Part shown: positions 1 through 8,131 of the stretch, piece by piece
Layout of the letters: every line of letters begins with the position of its first letter
Numbering within the stretch: position 1 is the first letter of the stretch
DNA from: Gamsiella multidivaricata
Lineage: Eukaryota; Mortierellomycota; Mortierellomycetes; Mortierellales; Mortierellaceae
DNA length: 64,000 nucleotides
Reading direction: 5' to 3'
Assembly (NCBI RefSeq): GCF_025024155.1
Contig: NW_026251733.1
Coordinates: 1 to 64,000, forward strand
Position numbers and translations under genes: made by a program
Notes under the pieces: model-generated
Seen by the model: only the letters and a program-made list of their open reading frames with translations
Database searches by the model: none
What the model was told of the DNA's origin: nothing

Positions 1-3000
1 TACACTTTCTATAAACATGTACCGGAAGTCCTTAGACCCTACGTTGGTGTAGTGCTCCAATTTATATCGTCCACTGCGTTTGTTGATAGCCTTGATTTTG
101 ACCCCAAGCACATCTCCCAATACGATGTTCAGGAACGACAACCTGTTTTTGAACACGTTCCATTGGCCGTGCGGCGGCTTCTTCCGTTCGAGTGTAATGC
201 ACATGTTGTCCATCTCAGGCATGATGCTATCCCAGATTGTTTCGACCGCTGCTTTGAGGGCAGCCGCTGACAGCACTTCGTCCGAAAACGGATGTGCAAA
301 CCCACACGGATCCAGGGTGTCCACGGCGTACTTGAGTCGGATGTACCGCGACTCCAACATTTTGTGCATTGCCTTGACTGGGAGCCCATTCTCCGCACAA
401 AATCGTACCGAGCGGTACAGCTGCATCCGGGCATGGTCTAGTCTGGTTCTCATGGTGCCTCCATCGTCATTATCGTCAATCAATAGGTCACGTATATTCT
501 TGTATGTCTCTATCTCTTTCACGTTGTCGAGTGCCTTGACGAACTCAGGAGTGATGAGCTCTGGTCTTGTGATGTCGTATGCATCTTTTAGTATATATTT
601 GGATACAGCATGATGGTCTTCTGTGGTCAGGTCCGGGTTGTTGTCGAGCTCGGTGAAAGCTTCGTACGTGAGATCCCTTGCATTGGCAACTTGATGGGCA
701 TGCTCGTCTTCAATCATGCGTTGCTGGTGTTCGGTGGTCGCCGTCATCTCCTTCAGCTCTTTCTTTATAGACTTGATCTCATCCTTACTGGAGCCCTCGG
801 CAAACCGCTGTACGCCCTTGATAATACATCCGGCGTCTGACATCTGCATAATGAACCGCTTTCTGAAGCCGTTCTTCGACAAATGTTTCTTGATGCGTGC
901 GTTGATGTACAGGCGGCTGTAGAAGCTGTCTGGTAGTATGTAGCCTCTTCCACGTACATACTGCAACCCTAGACCTGATACCCCATGCACATGGTTCTTC
1001 TGATTGCAGATCCAATCCTGGAGAGCACAAGTTGTAGTGGGAAGTTTATTTGTTGCGCCGTCGACATGGACCATGTATGTCTTTGATTTGACGTGACGGA
1101 CACGCCGCAACATCTGTCTGCATGTCTCCACTGTGACACCGCTTTGCGTGCTGAAGAAGCCTACCACATAGTCAACGTGATTCTCGATATTACAGTCGAT
1201 GCCGACACTGATAGTTGGTGCGTGGATGAAATAATCGAGGTCGGCGATAACTGTGTTGATATTCTCGGCTACATAGCGCTTCTCACTCTCAGGTATGTTC
1301 CTTGTTATACAAATCCCACGGTAGCCTTTGCTCGCGAGGTCTCTGTGTATCCCCATGGATCGCTTGGCGCTGAGAGTGCTCGATATCCAAATTCGATTCC
1401 CTTTACGCATCAGATCACATATCTCGACCTGGAGCTGTATTTTAGTCCCGTACATCATTACGGTATCGCCATCCTGTGGTTTCGCCATATTGTGGATAAC
1501 TTGCACGTCATCGCGCAGACTTTTCACGAGTTGCACATCCTCATTCGTAAGATCAGCGTCGAAACAGACGACCCGGGCCGCGCCCTCGATCAATGCATTC
1601 AGAGCGACGTTGTTCATGTCATGCTTGTCTCCCATAGTAGATTTGCTGGTCATCTGGTCAAAGAGCGAGCTAACTTCATCGAGGATCAAGATGACATCGT
1701 TGTCTAGATAGAAATCCAAGTCAAGTCTCCACAATGACTCTGCTTGGATCATAATTCTATCCTCTGTAATAATCGGCTTGCGAATATCTTGATAGTTTGG
1801 GATGTCGCGGCGCTGTCCATTGGCGTTTGCCAACGACTTTTTGCAGGTGACGCAAACGATTTGGCGTCCTGGATTTGCCTTGACGAGCGCATCAATATAC
1901 ATTGTTTTTCCTGTTCCTGTGGCAGAACAAAACATCAGGCTTGGTGACTTTTCCCTGGCTGCGTTGAGCTTGCCATTACCGAGTTTCAACGACGGAAATC
2001 CAGGTGCCAGCAGTTCGTGTTTGATGTATTTTTCGATGTATGTGATTGCTCCATCCAGAGGAACGGACGGTCGTTGTTTACATGCCATGGCACAAAGCTC
2101 GATTACGGCACTAAAGCCAAGCTTATCCAAGAGTACACCTAATTTTCTAGCGGACCTGTGACAGTGTAGGTGAATTTCGCCATTCGTCCACAGCTGTAGA
2201 TACGCATGGTCGCTTGTATGGCAACGCTTGCATATATCACAATGACCCGAACATTTGCGTTTCAGCTTAAAGATCATGCCGCCTTCATAGTGCACTGCAT
2301 ACTGGTCCGCGTGCTTATACTTCAAGTATCTGTTACGTACAGAATCAACAATATGAGTAGGTAAAGCGATTTGTTGCTGGGTTGAAAATGCCGCGCTGGT
2401 CTGCTCGACTTGCCGAATGCGAGGGCGATTTTTCGAGGGTGTGTTGGCTATAGGCATGTCGACTTCAATGCTGCCAGGACGGAGGTTGGTGATATAGAAC
2501 TCTGCATCCTCTGCATTCACAGATGCCTCATGCCATTCAGCACGCACAAAACGTCGGTGCATCTGATTGCGCTTGCAACTTCCGAGGATCCGGATGTTCC
2601 TGTTCTTGCTGTAGACACTCATGTCGATGTAGCTGCAAAGTCCACTGTTCGGCCCTTGATCCTGAGCTGACCTCGCACGCTCAAAGTCGAGCATGAATGC
2701 ATGCATGTGCTTGTTGTTGTTCTTGAAGGCGTACGTTGGTATGATGATGTGCAGCGACACCTTCGAGCCGGACGATGCACTCAAGACTCGACACTGGTCA
2801 ACTGTCACTGGGTATTGCGGTGCAAATTCATTGCGCGCAATAAGGAACGCCGCAAACATCTGTTGCTCCCGCTGCTCACTCGATTCAGTATCGTCTTGGA
2901 CTGATTCGAGACTCCAATCAACATCATAGTACTCCGAACAGGCGTGGCCATCCCTGAGAAGCTCCCCGAAGAACCGGTCCTTGGCTGGTATGTCGGCATA

Positions 3001-3195
3001 TGCTTGCAGAAATGCAGACAAGTTTTTGTAGCTCGCATGTTCGTAGAACGGGCTTCCTTTCTTGGATACCCCCGCCATGTACGCCACAAAGAACGTATTG
3101 GAGTTCTTGTCGGCTTGGGCAAAGGATCTCGCTTGCGGACCCAAGGTCTGGCCCTTTTCAGTAGCAAAGTATACGGATCCGAATTTACTGGACAT
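1..3195 (-). CDS. PrimPol-zinc-origin-binding helicase fusion (N-terminal part, runs off left edge)
   Basis: One uninterrupted frame of 1065 codons runs from an ATG at 3195 to base 1 with no stop, so the C-terminus lies outside the window. Residues about 60-300 look like an archaeo-eukaryotic primase, with the acidic pair D91-x-D93 in YYDVDW. A Cys/His cluster follows (C315, H318, C319, C322, C325, H326, then HLHCH near 341-345), resembling the zinc site of UL52-type primases. Residues about 400 onward form an SF2 helicase of the herpes origin-binding (UL9/PF02399) type: Walker A ATGTGKT with K430, Walker B LDE at 505-507, and later an RQMLRRVRH motif-VI-like segment. Known relatives of this architecture occur in large DNA viruses and as multicopy genes in some eukaryotes. 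I infer a replication protein of a virus-derived or mobile element, not a cellular replication gene. No frameshift is visible, which suggests recent function. Confidence 0.85.
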   Translation of the reverse strand, partial: MSSKFGSVYFATEKGQTLGPQARSFAQADKNSNTFFVAYMAGVSKKGSPFYEHASYKNLSAFLQAYADIPAKDRFFGELLRDGHACSEYYDVDWSLESVQDDTESSEQREQQMFAAFLIARNEFAPQYPVTVDQCRVLSASSGSKVSLHIIIPTYAFKNNNKHMHAFMLDFERARSAQDQGPNSGLCSYIDMSVYSKNRNIRILGSCKRNQMHRRFVRAEWHEASVNAEDAEFYITNLRPGSIEVDMPIANTPSKNRPRIRQVEQTSAAFSTQQQIALPTHIVDSVRNRYLKYKHADQYAVHYEGGMIFKLKRKCSGHCDICKRCHTSDHAYLQLWTNGEIHLHCHRSARKLGVLLDKLGFSAVIELCAMACKQRPSVPLDGAITYIEKYIKHELLAPGFPSLKLGNGKLNAAREKSPSLMFCSATGTGKTMYIDALVKANPGRQIVCVTCKKSLANANGQRRDIPNYQDIRKPIITEDRIMIQAESLWRLDLDFYLDNDVILILDEVSSLFDQMTSKSTMGDKHDMNNVALNALIEGAARVVCFDADLTNEDVQLVKSLRDDVQVIHNMAKPQDGDTVMMYGTKIQLQVEICDLMRKGNRIWISSTLSAKRSMGIHRDLASKGYRGICITRNIPESEKRYVAENINTVIADLDYFIHAPTISVGIDCNIENHVDYVVGFFSTQSGVTVETCRQMLRRVRHVKSKTYMVHVDGATNKLPTTTCALQDWICNQKNHVHGVSGLGLQYVRGRGYILPDSFYSRLYINARIKKHLSKNGFRKRFIMQMSDAGCIIKGVQRFAEGSSKDEIKSIKKELKEMTATTEHQQRMIEDEHAHQVANARDLTYEAFTELDNNPDLTTEDHHAVSKYILKDAYDITRPELITPEFVKALDNVKEIETYKNIRDLLIDDNDDGGTMRTRLDHARMQLYRSVRFCAENGLPVKAMHKMLESRYIRLKYAVDTLDPCGFAHPFSDEVLSAAALKAAVETIWDSIMPEMDNMCITLERKKPPHGQWNVFKNRLSFLNIVLGDVLGVKIKAINKRSGRYKLEHYTNVGSKDFRYMFIESV

Positions 3196-3602
3196 TTGGC
3201 TGTTTGTGTCGTCGATTCCTGATAAATGGTGTGTAGTTTGTGTTATATATGTTAGGAAGCAACAGATCATTTTATCTGTCAGTTTCTGCCCACTGCTTTT
3301 GAGCTGCGCAAGCTTGTGACTCGCATTTTTTATGACTGCGTGAAATTCTGGCAAGTCCGGACGCGTTACTGCCAACAATGCTTGCTCTTTCTACTCTTTT
3401 CTCCCTCCATCCATACACACACACATCACATTCACAAGCGCACTACGTCTCCATCCGCACACAACACCGAACCTTTTTTTGACGCTGGTACTCTCTCTGC
3501 TCTTTACTCCCTCCATCCGCTCGCACACACCCCACATTCACAGGCGCATTGCTTCTCCATTTACACGTGCCTCGTTCCTCCATTACCAAAAAACATCCAT
3601 CC
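3196..3602. promoter_or_regulatory. Divergent promoter region between primase-helicase and CRN genes
   Basis: These 407 bases separate two divergently transcribed genes. The half nearest the CRN gene is pyrimidine-rich. It holds an imperfect tandem duplication: CTCCCTCCATCC followed by an ACACAC run and CACATTCACA-type sequence occurs near 3400-3460 and again near 3506-3565. No gene is seen here. Confidence 0.5.
3243..3250 (-). promoter_or_regulatory. TATA-like box of the primase-helicase gene
   Basis: The minus strand reads ATATATAA about 48 bases upstream of the ATG at 3195, a plausible core promoter position. This is inferred from sequence only. Confidence 0.4.
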
Positions 3603-5330
3603 ATGGCGGCAAATACACTCTCCCTATTCTGTCTCGTTAGCGGCGACCCCTCATCGAGTGCGTTTCCCGTGAAGATATCTTCAGACGAGACCGTCGGCCA
3701 GCTCAAGGACGCAATCAAGGCCAAACAAACACCCGCCTTCGACGACATTACCGCCAACGACCTGGTGCTCTGGCGTGTCACGATTCCTGTCACTGCTGGC
3801 AACATCCATAAGGCAATCCTCCTGAACGAGATCGATCCCAAGACGGAGCTTGTGCCCACTGATGACCTTTCTGACGTCTTTGAAGAGGCACCGCCGAAGA
3901 AAACTATCCACATCTTCATCGAGCGACCCAAAGGTACATCCCGGCTAAACCCAGTTTTGCCGGTGGCCAGAATCCCATATTTATATTGAGAAAGACTGGC
4001 ATTCTGGCCACGCCCCTGTGACCCGTGCGCGCTCCAAGCCTGCTTACTAATCAACTGGATTTTATTTAAAAAAATAAAATAAAAAAAAATAGCTACGAGC
4101 ACGCCACACACTCTCGACCTTCATCCCGAGGTGGCTGCATTACGCAAACAGTTGTCCGAGCTGGAACAGCTCAACGTGGATCTGAGAAGCACTTCCATTT
4201 GTAAGTGAGAATGGTCCCGGCGAGCTGAATTACGAAGTCCTTGAAACCAGCAAGCTAATTTTATTTGTTTTTTTTCGGTAGCAATGGCAATCATGGACAA
4301 AAGAAATGGAGGAAACAGGAAAATTTGCCAATACGTGGCCGACACAGTGACATCAACTCTTGAGGAACTGCGACAACTCCTTCGGCCGCATTTTGAGCAG
4401 TTTGAAGGAGACGACTACGTACAAATTTATTTGTATCAACCCGGGTGTGCAAAACCTGTTTTGGTTAGCCACGACGACGTGCTCCGCTCTTGTTTGAAAA
4501 TAGCCAAGGACAATGGCCACAAGAACTTCACCATATCTTTGGATAGCCCGGCCAAGAAGTTCTCGTCGTACACCTGGAAGGATGCACAGATCCAGTATGG
4601 AGTCCGAGAGTTTGAACTCATGCCAGCGTTCGATATTCAGCCAAAGTCATTGCTGGAAGACGAGAAAACGATATTGAAGCACGTCGTTGAGGACTGTATT
4701 TTCAAGAACAAGGCGTACCTGCTTGGTCCGGGTGCAAGCGAGGCAACGAAGTCATCGGTTGTCGATACATTCATGGTTGGAGCCATGCAATCCTACGGTT
4801 CCGAGATGTTCCTGGCACAACAACGGCCAATGAGCGGTATGCGTGGTCACGGGGCCGTCGACTTTGCTGTTGTCGACCGAGTACATCAGTCGCAAGTTCT
4901 TGGTGTTACGGAAGTCAAGAAGGAGGATTATGCGCAAGGCCTAGCTCAAAATATGGCGGAACTCGATGTGGCCGTGCAACAAAAGAAACGAAAACGAATT
5001 GACGAAGTGGACGAGGACAGCGGAGAGAGAATACCAACTCGCTTCAAGTCGTATGGGATTGTGACGGACTCATTCAAGTGGACACTTGTGGAATGTACAT
5101 TGGATGAGGGCGACGTCTTGTCGTTTCGAGTGAAGGACATCCCAGGCGTTCTTGACTTGAAGCAGACCAAGAAGGAAGACGTGGAAAAGGACTGTGAGAA
5201 AGTCTTTAGCTATGTTCTTGCCCTGTACCAGTTGATGAAGGCTGAGATTGTGAACAGGAGCGCTTATGGCAGTCCTTCGTCTGACACCCCACCAAGCAAG
5301 AGAATGGCGACTGGTTCACCTCCTTCATAG
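3603..5330 (+). CDS. Crinkler (CRN) family protein with PD-(D/E)XK-like C-terminus
   Basis: Three exons, 3603-3933, 4093-4200 and 4282-5330, encode 495 residues. The start is the ATG in CCATGG. Residues 1-110 form the ubiquitin-like CRN header: LSLFCLVSGD, AFPVKI, an LVLWRV segment and the closing IHIFIERP, which corresponds to the HVxVxxP end of CRN N-termini. A Leu-rich linker follows. The C-terminal part has GHGAVDFAVV, then VTEVKK and QGLAQNMAEL, which is the D...ExK...Q order of restriction-endonuclease-fold CRN effectors. A basic KKRKR nuclear-localisation-like stretch lies near residue 378. CRNs are secreted or nuclear effectors in oomycetes and chytrids; their role in Mucoromycota is unclear. 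The intron ends are canonical and the frame is intact. The nuclease assignment is from motif order only. Confidence 0.85.
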
Positions 5331-5687
5331 TGGTTGGTGCCTTCCGACGGAAATACTCTGTATTTTGCTCATATAAACTGTTGCTGTTGCTACACCTGTT
5401 GATTTATTTTAATCGGGAAGGACGTGTTCCCAATACAATCAATACCAGCCTTAATTTGCAACCCCTCCTTATTTGACTGGACCAGGTGGATCAGGATGGT
5501 GCATCTTTTTAAAAAAAGCAATCACAATCTCATCTGTCGCATCTCATCTCATCTCTCCCATGTCCACCCCGATGCTGCGGCACCCATGCCCTACAAATGG
5601 GCTTGCCAACCCCATTTCATTCTCTTCATCCTCTCCTTCCTTCCTTCACCCATTCACCCAGTCCTTTTTTTCCTGCTTTCCTCCACC
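5331..5687. other. Intergenic leader of the coiled-coil gene
   Basis: Three hundred and fifty-seven bases without a gene. The last 170 bases are rich in C and T, with CATCTCATCTCATCTC and TTCCTTCCTTC tracts, as in the 5' leaders of other genes in this window. Confidence 0.4.
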
Positions 5688-6395
5688 ATGACCGTCAGTA
5701 TGTCCTGCATTTCGAGCATAACACACCGACCTGCATGCGATTGACCTTTGCAACCGCGTACTGAAGCACACCTGCCAACCATTGTTCCTCCATTCGTAGA
5801 CAAGCCGAAGTCAGAGGAGTCTATTGAGGCACTACGCAGGAAGCTGGAGGCTGTTTCACTGGACCTCAGGAACACACAGCGGGACCTCCTGGAGGCTAAC
5901 GACAGCCTTGCGTCAACACAGGAAGAGCTTGAGGACACTGAGACCAAGCTCGAAGAGACTCAACTCGAGCTGCAGAACACTCGTGATGCTCTTGCCAACA
6001 CCGAGCGTGCGCGCCAGGCAGCCAACCTCGACCGTGTCCTCGCGCGGCCAGCCAGACAGCAGGAGGTCTTTGTTGTCTTGAAGTTCCGGTCGCCCCAGCC
6101 ATTGCCCGTCGGTGGATACCAACTTTTCACGCGGCAGCAAAAGGATGTTGAGCGCAGCTTGAAGCGATTTATTTCTGACAATCCGGAGCTCGATGCCGTT
6201 GTGATGGACAAGTTGCGATTCGATCGCTCTCCTCGAGGGCACCGTGTCTACCAGCGCATCAAGGACGACAAGGATGCACCGATCGAGTTCAGTCGCCGCA
6301 ACTTCGCGCTCAAGAAAGGCCACTCCGAGGACGACATGATTGAGTATATCGCCAGTGTCTTCAACACCCATACTCAGGACCAGGAGAACATGTAG
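5688..6395 (+). CDS. Small coiled-coil protein with DUF3627-like C-terminal domain
   Basis: Two exons, 5688-5697 (only 10 nt: ATG ACC GTC A) and 5800-6395, are joined across a 102-nt intron with a perfect GTATGT donor. They give 201 residues starting MTVNKPKSEES. Residues about 8-85 are a strong coiled coil of Leu/Glu heptads. Residues about 95-200 (VFVVLKFRSPQPLPVGGYQLFTR to the end) resemble the DUF3627-type domain that follows KilA-N/MSV199 DNA-binding domains in large DNA viruses; this is a recollection of family pattern, not a search result. No N-terminal DNA-binding domain is present, so the protein may act by pairing through its coil. The function is unknown. It lies between the CRN gene and a transposase in a mobile-element-like neighbourhood. 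Confidence 0.65.
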
Positions 6396-6820
6396 CTCTA
6401 GACTCGCCAGCTCTCTAGCATTTTAAAAAAATCTAGGATTCAATGAAGATTGACTATTAAAAAGGTGCCATTTTTCACCTGGTATATTTAAATAGCACAG
6501 GCATTCACCACGAGAATGGCATGGTATATCTCTGACGGACTCTCCTATTGACAACCCTCTCTTATTGGCGACCCTCTATTATTGACGACCCTCTCTTATT
6601 GCGCGGTGGGTAGAATTCCGAGTCGCTATCTAAGAATAACAGATATCTGAAAAACTACCCACCACGCAATAAGAGAGGGTTCAATACTCAGTCAAATAAA
6701 GAGGGTTGAAAAACAGAGAGGGCTGAACGTGCTAAATGTACGGATGGCCATGTTTGCATGTCGGCCCACCGTGCTACTAATAAATGAATCGACCCAATGC
6801 TTGTTTGAAGCAACGGAATC
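6396..6820. other. Intergenic region before the transposase
   Basis: Four hundred and twenty-five bases without a gene. Apart from the inverted repeat listed separately, there is a short hairpin AGGTGCCATTTTTCACCT near 6462-6479. Confidence 0.35.
6545..6727. repeat. Inverted-repeat element upstream of the transposase
   Basis: Arms 6588-6613 and 6655-6680 are 26 bases long and complementary with one mismatch (ACCCTCTCTTATTGCG.. against its reverse complement), around a 41-base loop. Outside the left arm, ACCCTCT occurs in further direct copies (6554, 6571). Outside the right arm, AGAGGGTT and AGAGGGCT occur, so the symmetry continues imperfectly over about 185 bases. This could be a small palindromic element or the subterminal region of the adjacent transposon. 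Confidence 0.6.
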
Positions 6821-8131
6821 ATGGATGAGGCTCTTGAATACGATGCCATCGTGCAGAATCACTGGAAGTTCTTACACAAGGACTGGCCTATCATCGACAG
6901 AGTGAAGCATCACCGCACAGAGATCGCTGTTGTGAATAACATTGACAGTATCAAGACGTTTGTGCTGAATCGCCTGGGTGTTATACCTGTATTCTTCTTC
7001 TTGACCGTGATCTTTGGCACTAGAGCATACTCTTGCCCGTACAGGAATGTCGAGAAGGGCGTCATGCTGCTTTATGTGCTTGTGAAAGGGGTTTCCTTGA
7101 GTGATATGGCACAATACATGCCGAAGACATCCTTCCACACAATCCATAAGGAGTTCTACATGTATAATCTTTCCGCACTAAACCGCCTTTTAACCACGAT
7201 GTTGTCTGAGATGTTCTCTACATTGAAGTCGCGTCATCTCGCTGCCGAAAGAAACCCTGACCCCTTCAAGAACGTGACACTCAACTTGGATGGCCATGAT
7301 TCTAGGATCATCTATGTGAACGCAGATAAAGCTAGTCTGTATTCATACAAGCTTAAGAAGTCTGGGTTCCGTGTGCAGGTGTGCACAGACATGAATAACA
7401 TGGTCTATTTTGTGTCTGCACCCGCGCCATGCCGTGACTACAACGATGGGACCATGCTCCTCCGAATGGGCATCCAAAACAAGATCCACAAGCTGGACTG
7501 TGTTGCGTTGGATAACGGATACACTCTGTTTATCGGCAAGCTACTAGAAAGTGCGGACGAGCTCCAGTACGAGAACTTCTGCTACCCAATCCACAAAAGG
7601 CGCGGAATTGCACTGACTGAGGAAGAGAAGGCTTACAATGAGATCTTCGGGAGCTTCCGTTCTCGTATTGAGAGCTACTTCGGGGAGATGCAGTCGACGT
7701 TCACAAAGTTCAGTCATACAGTTGTGAACAAGGCGGCAGAGAAAGAGATGTTTGGCGTTCAGTACAATCTGGCATGCCTCCTGATGAACATCAAAAGGTT
7801 CGTTGCACTCAGGAATATCCCCACTGAACAACATCACACTTTGTGGCTTCAGGACGGCTTTGACTACCCCAACAAGGCAGAGCAAGAGACCATGTACACT
7901 CTTCCGAACATCCAAGTTAAGCTGTCACAGAGCAAGGATTTGCTTGCCACACGGAAGGCGTTCTTCGACATGGCTATTTCCATTCACACGGTAGCCGATG
8001 ATGACATGGAAGATGGAAACGAAGTGAGGATCACTGGTCACCGCGGAGAAGGCAAAGAGAGAGAGTATCAGATCCTTCAGGACAAGATGAAACTCGTTGA
8101 GTACTTAAAATCCGCTCAAAGCTTTGATTAG
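6821..8131 (+). CDS. DDE transposase of Harbinger/IS5 (DDE_Tnp_4) type
   Basis: A single exon encodes 436 residues from an ATG in a good context. The catalytic triad is visible: D157 in LNLDGHDSR, D231 in VALDNGY and E284 in RSRIESYFGEMQ, which corresponds to the RxxxExxFGxxK block of PIF/Harbinger transposases. The N-terminal third, with a helix-turn-helix-like VSLSDMAQYMPKTSFHTIHKEF, probably binds DNA. All three acidic residues and the whole frame are intact. I could not find matching terminal inverted repeats flanking the gene. A strong inverted repeat lies just upstream, but no copy is seen downstream. It could be an active transposase with diverged ends, an immobilised copy or a domesticated gene. 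Confidence 0.85.
   Translation: MDEALEYDAIVQNHWKFLHKDWPIIDRVKHHRTEIAVVNNIDSIKTFVLNRLGVIPVFFFLTVIFGTRAYSCPYRNVEKGVMLLYVLVKGVSLSDMAQYMPKTSFHTIHKEFYMYNLSALNRLLTTMLSEMFSTLKSRHLAAERNPDPFKNVTLNLDGHDSRIIYVNADKASLYSYKLKKSGFRVQVCTDMNNMVYFVSAPAPCRDYNDGTMLLRMGIQNKIHKLDCVALDNGYTLFIGKLLESADELQYENFCYPIHKRRGIALTEEEKAYNEIFGSFRSRIESYFGEMQSTFTKFSHTVVNKAAEKEMFGVQYNLACLLMNIKRFVALRNIPTEQHHTLWLQDGFDYPNKAEQETMYTLPNIQVKLSQSKDLLATRKAFFDMAISIHTVADDDMEDGNEVRITGHRGEGKEREYQILQDKMKLVEYLKSAQSFD

Noticed and set aside
80..3320. Several plus-strand open frames of 60-200 codons
   Set aside because: They are antisense to the primase-helicase, whose minus-strand frame is continuous and has recognisable motifs; the plus-strand frames have none.
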